Source of the DNA: Bradyrhizobium sp. Ec3.3 | GTDB lineage: Bacteria; Pseudomonadota; Alphaproteobacteria; Rhizobiales; Xanthobacteraceae | Assembly: GCF_000472925.1 (NCBI RefSeq) | Contig: NZ_AXAS01000001.1 | Coordinates: 62,001 to 126,000 of the forward strand | Length of the DNA: 64,000 nucleotides | Direction of reading: 5' to 3' | Shown: in pieces, positions 26,568 to 35,145 of the stretch | Position numbering within the stretch: the first letter of the stretch is position 1 | How the letters are laid out: every line of letters begins with the position of its first letter | The notes under the pieces: generated by a model | The model's database searches: none | The model's input: the letters and a program-made list of their open reading frames with translations, nothing else | Told to the model about the DNA's origin: nothing | Translations under genes and position numbers: made by a program

Positions 26568-27272
26568 TCAGGTCCCGAAATAGGCTGCAGTGACTTGATC
26601 GCGACTAAAGTCGGCAGGCTTTCCCTCCAGCGAGACGCGGCCTTCGAGAATGCACATGAACCGGCTTGCCACACGAAGCGCGCGTGTCACGTCCTGCTCG
26701 ACCAGGATTGCCGAGAGCCCGTTCTGGACGATCTTCGGCAACAGATCGTAGATGTCCTTGATGACGAGCGGCGCGAGGCCGAGGCTCAACTCATCGATCA
26801 ACAGCAGTTCCGGGTTCGACATCAATGCGCGGCCTATTGCGACCATCTGCTGCTGGCCACCAGACAGCAGGGTTGCCGGCACGTTCCGCTTGTCTTTCAG
26901 TACCGGAAACAACTCGTAGATCGCATCGAGGCTCCAGTTTCCGGACCGCCGCACCTTGCCGCCGAGCCGGAGATTTTCCTCGACCGAGAGCGACGTGAAC
27001 AGCTTTCGTCCCTCGGGGACCAAGGCGATCCCCTCCGCCACGATTTCGAAGGCATGGCGTCGCACAATGCTCCGCCCCTGGAACTTGATCTCGCCCCGCT
27101 TGTTCGCGACCAGACCGGCAATCGACTTGAGCAAGGTGCTCTTTCCAGCACCGTTTGCACCGATCAGCGCGAGCATCTCACCTCGCTTCAATGCCAGCGA
27201 CAGCAAAAACAGGGCTTGCGCATCGCCATAGAAAGCATCGAGATCCCTGATTTCCAGCAGGACGTCAGACAT
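26568..27272 (-). CDS. livF: LivF-type ABC transporter ATPase
   Basis: 234 residues. Walker A GANGAGKSTLLKSIAG (about residue 37), VPEGRKLFTSLSVEENL, signature LLSGGQQQMVAIGRAL, Walker B LLLIDELSLGLAP, then AILVEQDVTRAL. It overlaps livG by 8 bp, showing tight coupling. Confidence 0.92.
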   Translation of the reverse strand: MSDVLLEIRDLDAFYGDAQALFLLSLALKRGEMLALIGANGAGKSTLLKSIAGLVANKRGEIKFQGRSIVRRHAFEIVAEGIALVPEGRKLFTSLSVEENLRLGGKVRRSGNWSLDAIYELFPVLKDKRNVPATLLSGGQQQMVAIGRALMSNPELLLIDELSLGLAPLVIKDIYDLLPKIVQNGLSAILVEQDVTRALRVASRFMCILEGRVSLEGKPADFSRDQVTAAYFGT

Positions 27273-27984
27273 TGACGTCCTCCCCGAGGTAGATGGACTT
27301 CACCTCCCGGCTCTTCATCACGTCATCCGGCTTGCCGTCGGCGATCAGCCTTCCGAAATTCATGACGACCAGCCGTTCGGCAACCGACAGCAAGGCGTGA
27401 ACGACGTGTTCGATCCAGACGATCGTGACACCTGCCGAATGGACGTCGCGGATAGCCGAGAGAAGCTCGTGACATTCGCGCTCCGTCAGGCCGCCGGCGA
27501 TTTCGTCCAGCAAGAGAAGGCGAGGTTCAGTCGCCAGCGCGCGGGCCATCTCCAGGCGCTTTCGATCAAGCAAGGGAAGCGATCCGGCCAGAAGATTGGC
27601 CTTTTGCTTCAGCCCGGCGACGTCGAGCGCTCGAAGAGCATACTCGAAGCGGTCATCGCCCGACCGGCCGAAAGTTGCCCCAACCAGCACGTTCTCAAAG
27701 ACCGACATGCCGGCGAACGGATGCGGCACCTGGAACGATCGCGAGATGCCGAGCCTGCAACGCTCGGCGACGCCCGTCCCGGCGACGTTTGTGCCGTTGA
27801 ACAGGATTTCGCCCGCGTCTGAGCGGATGGTCCCCGCGATCAGGTTGAAGAGCGTAGTCTTCCCTGCCCCATTCGGACCGAGAATACCGATGATCTCCCC
27901 TTCGTTCACGTCGAAAGAGAGGTCATCGGTGACGACCAGCGCACCAAATCGCTTGCAGAGATTTTTGATCGAAAGCAGCGCCAT
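27265..27984 (-). CDS. livG: LivG-type ABC transporter ATPase
   Basis: 239 residues. Walker A GPNGAGKTTLFNLIAG, GISRSFQVPHPFAGMSVFENVLVG, LPLLDRKRLEMARALATEP, Walker B LLLDEIAGGLTERE and VTIVWIEHVVHALL. First ATPase gene after the binding protein, separated from it by a GC-rich stem-loop. Confidence 0.92.
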   Translation of the reverse strand: MALLSIKNLCKRFGALVVTDDLSFDVNEGEIIGILGPNGAGKTTLFNLIAGTIRSDAGEILFNGTNVAGTGVAERCRLGISRSFQVPHPFAGMSVFENVLVGATFGRSGDDRFEYALRALDVAGLKQKANLLAGSLPLLDRKRLEMARALATEPRLLLLDEIAGGLTERECHELLSAIRDVHSAGVTIVWIEHVVHALLSVAERLVVMNFGRLIADGKPDDVMKSREVKSIYLGEDVNV

Positions 27985-27995
27985 CGACGATGATC

Positions 27996-28016
27996 CGGCG
28001 GGCTCTTCGCCCGCCG
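27996..28016 (-). other. Stem-loop between binding-protein gene and livG
   Basis: An 8-bp perfect stem (CGGCGGGC / GCCCGCCG) with a 5-nt loop, seventeen bases after the binding-protein stop, with no T-run on the transcribed strand. It mirrors the hairpin after the other binding-protein gene at 19451-19475 and probably allows more binding protein than membrane components to be made. Confidence 0.55.
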
Positions 28017-28032
28017 CCCATTGTTTGCAGGA

Positions 28033-29310
28033 TTAACCGATTAACTTGAGCTTGCCGCCCACAGGGATCTGGGGCGCCTCGCCGTTGTAGGTGATGATCA
28101 GCTCGCTACGGCCGTTGATCTTCTGCCACTGACCACCGACGAGCGGGGTGCGAACGACATTTTTGACGGGTTGCCCCTTCCAGGCGATCGGACCGACCAC
28201 AGTATTGAGGTTGGTCTTGACGATGGCGTCGAGCACCGCGTTAGAGTCCGAGAGGTCGGCCGTCCGCTTGATCACGTCAGCGGCCACTTCGAACAGAGCG
28301 TGGTTAAAGCCGATCGGCTGTGTCCATTGCTTGCCGCTGGCCGTGGTAAATCCGTCGGCAATGACCTTGGCCGACTCTCCGGTGAGGCTCGACGTGAACG
28401 GATGGCTGGGCGACCACCAGATTTCGGTCGTCAGACCGTCGCCGCGATCGCCGAGAGATTCGATCACGGACGGGAAAAGAAGTGCCTTGCCGATCGTGAC
28501 GACCTTCGGCTTGAAGCCCTGCTGTGCTGCTTGCGACCAGAACGTGGCGAAATCCGGCGGGATCATGTTGCCGGTCACGATCTCGCATCCGGCCTCCTTG
28601 AAGGCCGTGATCTGGGCCGTGAAATCGTTGTTTATGACCTGATAGCGACCGGGGTCGACAATCGAATAGCCGGCAGCCGCGAGCGGCTTAGCAAAGCCGC
28701 GCTCCTTATCTCCCCAGGCGTTGCCATCGGCATCGTTAGGAAAGAGCCCACCAATCTTTCCAGGCTTCAATCCGGTCTGCTTCCAAACGCCGAGATAGTT
28801 CGCAATCACGTCCTCGAGGCCCCAGAAGAAGTGATACGTCCACTTGAAGCCCTTGGCGGGATCGCCATTGCGGCCAAAGAAATAGGGCTGCCAGGGAGAA
28901 ATCGAGGTAACGCACGGCACCTCACTCAGCTCGGCCTGATCGGCTACCGGATTGGTATTGTCAGGCGCCCCGGTCGCGAGCAGCAGATTGACCTTGTCCT
29001 TCTCGATCAGCTCGGTTGCAACTTCGGCCGCACGGTTCGAGCTCGACTGAGAGTCCTTCGCGACGATCGTGACGTCGACCGGCTTGCCGTTGCTCTTAAT
29101 TCCGGCAAGGGCCTTTCTCACTCCACTCAGGATGTAGCCGTCCGCCTCTGCGAAGCCTGCGAGCGGACCGGTTTGCGGCGAAACGTATCCGATCTTGAAG
29201 ACCGGCGTCTGCGCCGATGCCTGAGTGACTTTGAACAGCGCCGGCATGGCCAGGAGTGCCGACGCCCCTTTGATGACTTTACGTCGATTGATTCCGGTCC
29301 GTTTTGTCAT
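28033..29310 (-). CDS. HAAT-type periplasmic substrate-binding protein
   Basis: 425 residues from ATG 29310, which has GGGAGGG six bases upstream. It has a Tat-like signal (INRRKVIKGASALLAMPALF ... ASA-Q) and a type 1 periplasmic-binding domain (FKIGYVSPQTGPLAGFAEADGY, TIVAKDSQSSSNRAAEVATELI, GLFPNDADGNAWGDKERGFA). Binding protein for the LivGFHM set downstream and probably specific for a phenolic substrate of the hydroxyquinol pathway. Similar to the protein at 19486-20817. Confidence 0.88.
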   Translation of the reverse strand: MTKRTGINRRKVIKGASALLAMPALFKVTQASAQTPVFKIGYVSPQTGPLAGFAEADGYILSGVRKALAGIKSNGKPVDVTIVAKDSQSSSNRAAEVATELIEKDKVNLLLATGAPDNTNPVADQAELSEVPCVTSISPWQPYFFGRNGDPAKGFKWTYHFFWGLEDVIANYLGVWKQTGLKPGKIGGLFPNDADGNAWGDKERGFAKPLAAAGYSIVDPGRYQVINNDFTAQITAFKEAGCEIVTGNMIPPDFATFWSQAAQQGFKPKVVTIGKALLFPSVIESLGDRGDGLTTEIWWSPSHPFTSSLTGESAKVIADGFTTASGKQWTQPIGFNHALFEVAADVIKRTADLSDSNAVLDAIVKTNLNTVVGPIAWKGQPVKNVVRTPLVGGQWQKINGRSELIITYNGEAPQIPVGGKLKLIG

Positions 29311-29347
29311 TTTTCCCTCCCTACGCATTTTTCAGTTTTTGTTTCCT

Positions 29348-29920
29348 TCACCAGAAGTGAAGGCCTTCCAGATCAGCCGAATTGGCGGCGCTGAACACCT
29401 TCCGCAGCGCCCGGAAGCGACGCGCGCCGTAGAGCAGCGCGTCCTGTCCGGAATACGTGGAGACGCCCACCACCTCGCCTATGAAGATGGAGTGGGAAAA
29501 TTGATCGAGATCGCTGACGAGTTTGCAATCAAACGACGCAGATGCTCCGTTCAGCACGGGGCTACCGGTCGCAAGGGTCGACCAGGCGCCGAGGGAGAAC
29601 TTGTCGAAGTCCTTTCCGAGCATGCCTGCGAAGCCCTTGGCGATCTGCTCCTGTTCCTCGGTGAGCACATTGACGCAAAACACGCCGGCAGCTGCGATCT
29701 TGTCCTGCGTCATGCCGGTCTTGTTGACGCAAACCAGAAGGCGCGGCGGCGAAGCGCATACCGAGCTGACGGCCGTTGCCGTGAGTCCGAAGTCACGTCC
29801 GCCATACGACGTCGTGATCACGCAGACCGACGAGACGTGCTGTCCCATCGCCTGGACGAAGTGCTGACTGGCCACCGGCTGCAACTCGCGGACGTCGACT
29901 GCGGGATGCTGCAAGGGCAT
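29348..29920 (-). CDS. Flavin reductase (two-component monooxygenase partner)
   Basis: 190 residues of the flavin reductase-like, FMN-binding split-barrel family: VCVITTSYGGRDFGLTATAVSSVCASPPRLLVCVNK (about residues 32-67), VLTEEQEQIAKGFAG and FSHSIFIGEVVGVSTYSGQDALLYGARRF. These reduce FMN/FAD with NAD(P)H and pass it to an oxygenase. It directly follows the oxygenase gene (11 bp), which strongly suggests they work together. Confidence 0.88.
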   Translation of the reverse strand: MPLQHPAVDVRELQPVASQHFVQAMGQHVSSVCVITTSYGGRDFGLTATAVSSVCASPPRLLVCVNKTGMTQDKIAAAGVFCVNVLTEEQEQIAKGFAGMLGKDFDKFSLGAWSTLATGSPVLNGASASFDCKLVSDLDQFSHSIFIGEVVGVSTYSGQDALLYGARRFRALRKVFSAANSADLEGLHFW

Positions 29921-29931
29921 GGTTGTTTCCT

Positions 29932-31128
29932 TCAGATCACAGGGGTGCCGGGATCGAGGCCCAGCAAGATCTTGCCGTAGATTTCCGCACCGGAGTCATA
30001 GAGCAGGAAGCCGTGCATGCAGGTTGCCTGAAGATTACGCGCTGCCCGCTGAATCGGGCTCCTCAGAGAAAGGCCCGAAGCGCCGCCGATCGTGAGGAGA
30101 TCAAAGATCGCGTCACGGCAAAGCTTTGGCACGAGCGCAATGTCCATGCGGATGCGGCCGCGGACACTCATCGGCATCTTCTCGCCGCGCTTCGCGTATT
30201 CGTCGATGTCGTCGGCAATGCGATAGAGCACGAGCTCGGCAGCGTGGATCTTCGAGGCGGCTTCGCCGAGGACGCGCTGAAGCGGTTGCCATTCGTGCGA
30301 AATGTGGGCCGTATACATGACCTTCTTGCCCGGCACGACTTTCAGGAATTCCTCCAGCGCAGCCCTCGCAACGCCAGTCGCTCCGCTGGCAATGCAGAGG
30401 CCCAGAACTGGCCCCGCCTGCGACTTGAACACGTTCGGCGCGTTCGGATCGGTGTAGGGCGTCGTCTGGTTTTCCAGCAGCGCGGTCAATGACAGGAAGC
30501 GATGCGATGGAATTGCAAGGTTGGTGCATTTGACTGAGCAACTTCCTGTGCCCTGCAGGCCAGCAACGAACCAGTCGTCCAGCACTTCAAGTTCGCGCTT
30601 GGGGACAAGCAGGTCGCCTTCGTCAAGTTTGTTTCCCTGGTCGTCGAAAATCTCGCTGCCGAGGAGCAGCCAGTCCGCCGCAGCGTTGCCGGACGCGAAC
30701 GGCCAGAATCCGCTCATAACATAGCTGCCATCAGCCTTACGGGTCGCCCTGCCGCGCGGCCCGATCACGGCCGCAACGGCCTGCTCGCCGGTATCGCCGT
30801 AGACATCACGCTGCGCTTGCTCGTTGAAGTGACCAAGCATCCAGCTGTGCGCCTGATAGACGCCGAGCACCCAGGCCGTCGCGTTACAGCCTTGCGCAAT
30901 TGTGGAGATGACGTCGACATGCGCGCGCATGCTGAGCTCTTGTCCACCGCACACCGCAGCCTGGATCGTCTGCAGCAGACCGCTCTTCTTGAGGAGCTCG
31001 ATGTTTTCGGCGGGCACCTTTCGCATCTCCTCGGCGAGAAGTGCGCGTGTGCGTAATTCGGGAAGCAGACCTTCGGCAATGCGCTTTACGTCAGCCTCGG
31101 CCATTCGCGCAGGCGAGTGCATGTTCAT
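29932..31128 (-). CDS. Flavin-dependent monooxygenase, acyl-CoA-dehydrogenase fold (HsaA/HpaB-C2 type)
   Basis: 398 residues. Acyl-CoA dehydrogenase-like N-terminal, middle and C-terminal regions are all present: EEMRKVPAENIELLKKSGLLQ, IAQGCNATAWVLGVYQAHSWMLG, YVMSGFWPFASGN and GGASGLSLRSPIQRAARNLQ. Group D oxygenases of this kind use reduced flavin to hydroxylate phenols ortho or para to a hydroxyl. With an intradiol dioxygenase of the hydroxyquinol type in the same operon, a role in making hydroxyquinol from a dihydroxy- or hydroxy-aromatic is likely (compare resorcinol hydroxylase). First gene of the operon. Confidence 0.85.
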   Translation of the reverse strand: MNMHSPARMAEADVKRIAEGLLPELRTRALLAEEMRKVPAENIELLKKSGLLQTIQAAVCGGQELSMRAHVDVISTIAQGCNATAWVLGVYQAHSWMLGHFNEQAQRDVYGDTGEQAVAAVIGPRGRATRKADGSYVMSGFWPFASGNAAADWLLLGSEIFDDQGNKLDEGDLLVPKRELEVLDDWFVAGLQGTGSCSVKCTNLAIPSHRFLSLTALLENQTTPYTDPNAPNVFKSQAGPVLGLCIASGATGVARAALEEFLKVVPGKKVMYTAHISHEWQPLQRVLGEAASKIHAAELVLYRIADDIDEYAKRGEKMPMSVRGRIRMDIALVPKLCRDAIFDLLTIGGASGLSLRSPIQRAARNLQATCMHGFLLYDSGAEIYGKILLGLDPGTPVI

Positions 31129-31154
31129 GATCGTCCTCCCAAAGACATATGTTT

Positions 31155-31175
31155 AAAATGAATGTCATTCAGTTT
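31155..31175. promoter_or_regulatory. TGAATG-T-CATTCA palindrome, likely TetR operator
   Basis: Perfect 6-1-6 inverted repeat TGAATGTCATTCA at 31159-31171, extended by AAA/TTT flanks, in the 168-bp gap between the divergent oxygenase gene (start 31128) and tetR gene (start 31297). It has the size and symmetry of TetR-family sites. Confidence 0.6.
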
Positions 31176-31296
31176 TGAACATGTGTCAATCATGATTCTT
31201 GCTCTTAATCGTCTGAAATTCGAATTCGAACGTTGCTCGAAATTGACTTTCGAGGGGAATACCGCCATATTCCTTTGAGTCTAAAGGAGATTTTTC

Positions 31297-31962
31297 TTGG
31301 ACTTGCTGAGGGAAAAGCCAAAGGGGCGCGTCGCCCAGCGCCAGCTTCGCAATCGCGAAGCGCTGGTGGATGCGGGCTACCGCGTCATGTCGGAAAAGGG
31401 CATTGATGCCGCGACGATGCAGGAGATCGCCGATTTCGCCGACGTCGGAGCCGGCACCGTCTACAACTATTTCAAATCGAAGGACGAACTTGCCATCGCC
31501 GTGATGGAGCGCGTCATGCACAACCTTGCGCTTCGTATCGAGGCGGTCACCGACACGTTCTCCGACCCGGCGCAGGTCTATGCCTTCGGCGTTCGCACGG
31601 TCATGGAAGCGGCGACAGGCGACATCCGCTGGAAGCAGCTGCTCAATCGTGCAGAGGTCATTGCGGACGCAATGTTTCGTTGCATGGGCCCCTTTGCAAT
31701 TCGCGACCTCGAGAACGCCACGAAAGCAGGAAGGTTCAAGGTCGCTGACGGGCCACTCACGTGGAAGATGGCGACCTACTCTATCGTCGGCGTCAGTCTT
31801 GCGGTGACCCACGGCGATCTTCCGCCGTCGGTGATCCAGGAGACTGTCGTACGGCTGCTGTGCGCGACCGGAATTGGAGAAGCGGAAGCCATCGAACTCG
31901 CCGCGCGTCCTCGTCCGGCTTTGCCGAAAGAGCGCCCACCTGCGCGCCGTACTGGTGCGTGA
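31297..31962 (+). CDS. TetR-family transcriptional regulator
   Basis: 221 residues from TTG at 31297, which has AAGGAGA seven bases upstream. The helix-turn-helix is typical: REALVDAGYRVMSEKGIDAATMQEIADFADVGAGTVYNYFKSKDELAIAVMERV (about residues 20-73). The C-terminal half is the variable ligand domain and is not identifiable. It is divergent from the hydroxyquinol operon, with a palindromic site between, so it most likely represses that operon in the absence of the aromatic inducer. Confidence 0.87.
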   Translation: MDLLREKPKGRVAQRQLRNREALVDAGYRVMSEKGIDAATMQEIADFADVGAGTVYNYFKSKDELAIAVMERVMHNLALRIEAVTDTFSDPAQVYAFGVRTVMEAATGDIRWKQLLNRAEVIADAMFRCMGPFAIRDLENATKAGRFKVADGPLTWKMATYSIVGVSLAVTHGDLPPSVIQETVVRLLCATGIGEAEAIELAARPRPALPKERPPARRTGA

Positions 31963-32182
31963 CTTCCGGCCAGTTGGCGTCCTTAGACGAAACGAATTGT
32001 CCCGGAAGTCGCCGCGAGCAGCGGTGCCAGAGCAGTTTGTGAGTTGCTCCGGCATGTGGGTCACCGCTTCAATATGTGATAGCTGAGCTCGCCGGGATCG
32101 GTGAGATCAGGCGCTTTCCAGCCATCGAGGTCGTATTCGGCCATGCAATCCTCGGCAAAGTCTTTGAAGGGGACGGCCAGCT
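31963..32182. other. Short intergenic stretch with a minus-strand C-terminus-like remnant
   Basis: On the minus strand, frame ending TGA at 32061-32063, about 40 codons directly after the TctC stop read FKDFAEDCMAEYDLDGWKAP then DLTDPGELSYHILKR. The composition looks protein-like and acidic, but I could not place it in a family. It may be the end of a gene deleted downstream of TctC, or chance. Confidence 0.25.
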
Positions 32183-33154
32183 CTAGTTGTTGCCGGCGGT
32201 GATTCCGCGCTCCCGAATGATGGTCCCAAACCGCCTGGAGTCATCGCGCGCCCGTTCGCCGAACGCTTCGGACGACATGGACGCGGGGATATTTCCGACC
32301 GCCATGATGCGCTCTTGCAATGCGTCAGTTGCGAGCGCCCGGTTCACCTCTGTGTTCAGGCGCGTGACGATATCGCGTGGTATTCCCGCCGGCGCGTAAA
32401 TGCCGAAGACCGCGTCCGCATCGAAGCCGGCAAGGCCGAGCTCCTCCAACGTCGGCACATTGGGCAGTTGAGGCGCACGTTGTGGGCTGCCGATGGCAAT
32501 GGCGCGCAGCCTGCCGGCTTTTACATGCTCGATGGCGATGCCGGGGTCGAACAGGAAGTCGATCTGGCCGGCAAGCAAATCATTGAGCGCAGGCGCTGCG
32601 CCACGATAGGGCACGTGAACGGCATCCGTGCCGGTCATCTTCTTGAGCAGTTCGGTCGCAAGATGCGGCGAGCTGCCGACACCGGGCGAACCGAAGTTGC
32701 GCTTGCCCGGATTGGCCTTCAGGTCGGCGATGAATGCGCCAAAATCCTGCGCCGGATTGTCGGCGCGGACGACGAGATAGAACGGGACGCGCGCGACGGC
32801 GGCGACGGGGACGATATCCTTCGCCGGGTCGAAAGGCATGGTGGCATAGATGTGCGGATTGATCGCGACCATGCTGCCCGACGACATCAGCAGGGTGTAG
32901 CCATCCGGTGTGGACCGGGCCACTGCTTCGCCGCCGAGATTTCCATTGGCGCCGGCCTTGTTCTCGACGATCACCGGCTGGTCAAAACTCTCGCCGAGCG
33001 ACTGGCCGATCAAACGTGCAAGCAGGTCGGCCGCGCCTCCCGGCGGAAAGTTGACGACGAGGCGCACCGGGCGAGTTGGCCAGGGCGGTGTCTGCGCCAA
33101 CGCGGTCGACATCAAGCTCGCTGCAAATGCGAGCGCGATAACAATGCCCCTCAT
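32183..33154 (-). CDS. TctC/Bug-family periplasmic binding protein
   Basis: 323 residues, intact, with a signal peptide (IALAFAASLMSTALA-QT). Bug signatures: WPTRPVRLVVNFPPGGAADLLARLIGQSL, IVENKAGANGNLGGEAVARS, HVPYRGAAPALNDLLAGQIDFLFDP and AVFGIYAPAGIPRDIVTRLNTEV. These bind carboxylates or aromatic acids in the periplasm, either for a TctAB carrier (none here) or for signalling. Last gene of the nod-box-preceded operon. Confidence 0.9.
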   Translation of the reverse strand: MRGIVIALAFAASLMSTALAQTPPWPTRPVRLVVNFPPGGAADLLARLIGQSLGESFDQPVIVENKAGANGNLGGEAVARSTPDGYTLLMSSGSMVAINPHIYATMPFDPAKDIVPVAAVARVPFYLVVRADNPAQDFGAFIADLKANPGKRNFGSPGVGSSPHLATELLKKMTGTDAVHVPYRGAAPALNDLLAGQIDFLFDPGIAIEHVKAGRLRAIAIGSPQRAPQLPNVPTLEELGLAGFDADAVFGIYAPAGIPRDIVTRLNTEVNRALATDALQERIMAVGNIPASMSSEAFGERARDDSRRFGTIIRERGITAGNN

Positions 33155-33238
33155 GATTTCTCTCCCTCGTTTGCTTTTGGAAGGTTCCTGGCTCCCTATC
33201 TGTCGCCGGGATTGCCGTGTCGCATGACCGCCGCGCCC

Positions 33239-34018
33239 TCAGCCGGCGAGGAAGTCGCCAATCGCCGTGACGCAGGTCGGATCCTCCTGCATCGCGAAAT
33301 GCCCGACATCGCGCACGATATGGATGCGCGCGTGCGCCATCTCTTTCGCCCAGAGCTCGGCCTGGCCGACCAGCGCGATCCTGTCCTTGTCACCCCAGAT
33401 GATGAGCGTCTCGTTGGGAATCCGGCTCAACCACCTCCGGAGATTTGGATGTCCCATGCCATGAGCCTTGCGAATGTTGCCGAGCGCTTCGCCCTCCTTC
33501 GCTCTCGCAGCAATGAATTGCTCCGCGGGAGGAGCAAGTGAACCTCCGGGAAAGTATCTGGCGGCAATCTCGCTGCGATGAGCCAGGTACAGCGGGACAT
33601 CCTGGGGCGCGAGCTTGCTGACGTCGGTACTGGGATAATCAGGGTGGTTGAGGCCGGCAGGCGCATTGAGCACCAGACGGTTGAAGCGTTCACCGGCGAC
33701 GGCAGCCATTTCCGCCGCCATCCATCCGCCCATCGAGTGTCCGACGAGGTGCGGCCGGTCCAGGTCGAGCGCTGCGATGAGCCGCAGATAGTGAACGACC
33801 ATGTCCTGCATGCCACAGACATGAGGCGCAGGCCCGCTTTCACCGAAGCCGGGGTGAAACGGCAGATAGACCCGGAACCTGTCAGCCAGACCGCGGGCCC
33901 ATTCATGTCCCTCGATTGTTGCCGCGCCGTGGAGTGACAACACGGCGGGACCATGCCCGATGACTTTGATCACCGTATCGACGCCGTCGATATCGCGCCT
34001 GATCGTTTCCAACGTCAC
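33239..34018 (-). CDS. Alpha/beta-fold hydrolase (C-C or ester hydrolase type)
   Basis: 259 residues from GTG 34018 (GCGAGGA upstream; VTLETIRRDIDGVDTVIKVIG), 17 bp after the LLM gene stop. Nucleophile elbow VGHSMGGWMAAEMAA (Ser near residue 100), catalytic Asp area IIWGDKDRIAL, and His in VRDVGHFAMQEDP. The HG motif LSLHGAATIEGHEWARGL gives the oxyanion hole. It belongs to the MhpC/epoxide-hydrolase-like group. The open frame to 34165 is antisense to, and overlaps, the LLM gene, so I do not use it. Confidence 0.82.
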   Translation of the reverse strand: MTLETIRRDIDGVDTVIKVIGHGPAVLSLHGAATIEGHEWARGLADRFRVYLPFHPGFGESGPAPHVCGMQDMVVHYLRLIAALDLDRPHLVGHSMGGWMAAEMAAVAGERFNRLVLNAPAGLNHPDYPSTDVSKLAPQDVPLYLAHRSEIAARYFPGGSLAPPAEQFIAARAKEGEALGNIRKAHGMGHPNLRRWLSRIPNETLIIWGDKDRIALVGQAELWAKEMAHARIHIVRDVGHFAMQEDPTCVTAIGDFLAG

Positions 34019-34035
34019 GTTGATGTCCTCGCCGG

Positions 34036-35076
34036 TCAAGCGATCTGCGCACGGCGCATCTGCGGAATGACTTCCTCGCTGAATAGGGTCAGCAACTCGC
34101 GGCGCTGCGGCGAGGCCGCCCTTCCCAGCATTGCGAGCAGATGACCCGCGCCGGTCCTGCGGCACTGCTCGATGATCTGTTCGGCGACCTGTGACGGTGT
34201 GCCCGCGATATAGTCGTCGTCATGCAACGAAAACCCGGCGCCGGCTTTCGGAACATCGAGCAACAAGGACGACCGCTCGACGACGCGCGGATCGCCGGCC
34301 ACAACTTTCCGGGTGATCGCCTTTGCAGCCTCCGATTCCGCCCGAGCCGCAGCGGCATCGCGTGAAATCGAGATGTTGCGCCGGATGGCGAGTTGATCGG
34401 GGCTCGCCGGCAATCCCAGCCGGGCGCACTCGTTTCGATATGCGTCGAATATTTCCGAGACGCGTGCAACGGACTCGAAGCCGGTACAGATTTTGGATCT
34501 TCTTTGCGCGGACTTCTGCGCCGAGCCGGTGCTGACAACCGTCGTCCATTTCGGCGGCGACGGCTGCCGGAAGACGCCCGGCATCAGGGTCAGGTTTTCG
34601 AGCTTCCAATACTTTCCGCTGTGGTTAACGACGGGGTTCACCAAAGCCGCATCGATGATGTCGAGGGCCTCGTTGAATCGCTCGCGCGCCACTTCCACGC
34701 TCAAGCCGATCCGCGCAAGCTCCTGTGGTACGCCTGCCGCGAAGCCGATCTCGAGGCGCCCGCCGGTCAGGTGGTCGAGCATCGCCAGCTCTTCGAACAG
34801 GCGCCACGGCTCGTAGAAGGGAACGACGTTGCCCATGGTCCCGAGACGGAGCCGGTTCGTTTGACGAGCGATTGCCGAGATCAGGAGATTGGGAGACGGG
34901 CTCAAGGAGAGGCCGAAATGATGCTCGCTGAAGAAAATTCCCTCGAATCCCAACCGCTCGGCCTCGAGCCAAAACGCGTAGCTTTCGTTGAACGCAGCGC
35001 TCACGGCATCGGGCAACGACGTCCCCTCGCCTGGTGCCGGCGCCTGCATGAACTCGAATATCCACGGCTTGATCAA
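34036..35076 (-). CDS. LLM-class flavin-dependent oxidoreductase
   Basis: 346 residues of the luciferase-like monooxygenase fold (F420/FMN TIM barrel): WLEAERLGFEGIFFSEHHFGLSLSPSPNLLISAIARQTNRLRLGTMGNVVPFYEPWRLFEELAMLDHLTGGRLEIGFAAGV (about residues 35-115). Members are two-component monooxygenases that cleave C-S, C-N or insert oxygen into small organics, using reduced FMN from a reductase. No reductase is adjacent. First gene of the operon facing the nod-box-like element. Confidence 0.85.
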   Translation of the reverse strand: MIKPWIFEFMQAPAPGEGTSLPDAVSAAFNESYAFWLEAERLGFEGIFFSEHHFGLSLSPSPNLLISAIARQTNRLRLGTMGNVVPFYEPWRLFEELAMLDHLTGGRLEIGFAAGVPQELARIGLSVEVARERFNEALDIIDAALVNPVVNHSGKYWKLENLTLMPGVFRQPSPPKWTTVVSTGSAQKSAQRRSKICTGFESVARVSEIFDAYRNECARLGLPASPDQLAIRRNISISRDAAAARAESEAAKAITRKVVAGDPRVVERSSLLLDVPKAGAGFSLHDDDYIAGTPSQVAEQIIEQCRRTGAGHLLAMLGRAASPQRRELLTLFSEEVIPQMRRAQIA

Positions 35077-35145
35077 GGTTGTTCCTCCCGCGCGCGAGCC
35101 TTGTTGGCTGGCTACTTCTTGAGAGGCATTCTCAATGGGATTTTG

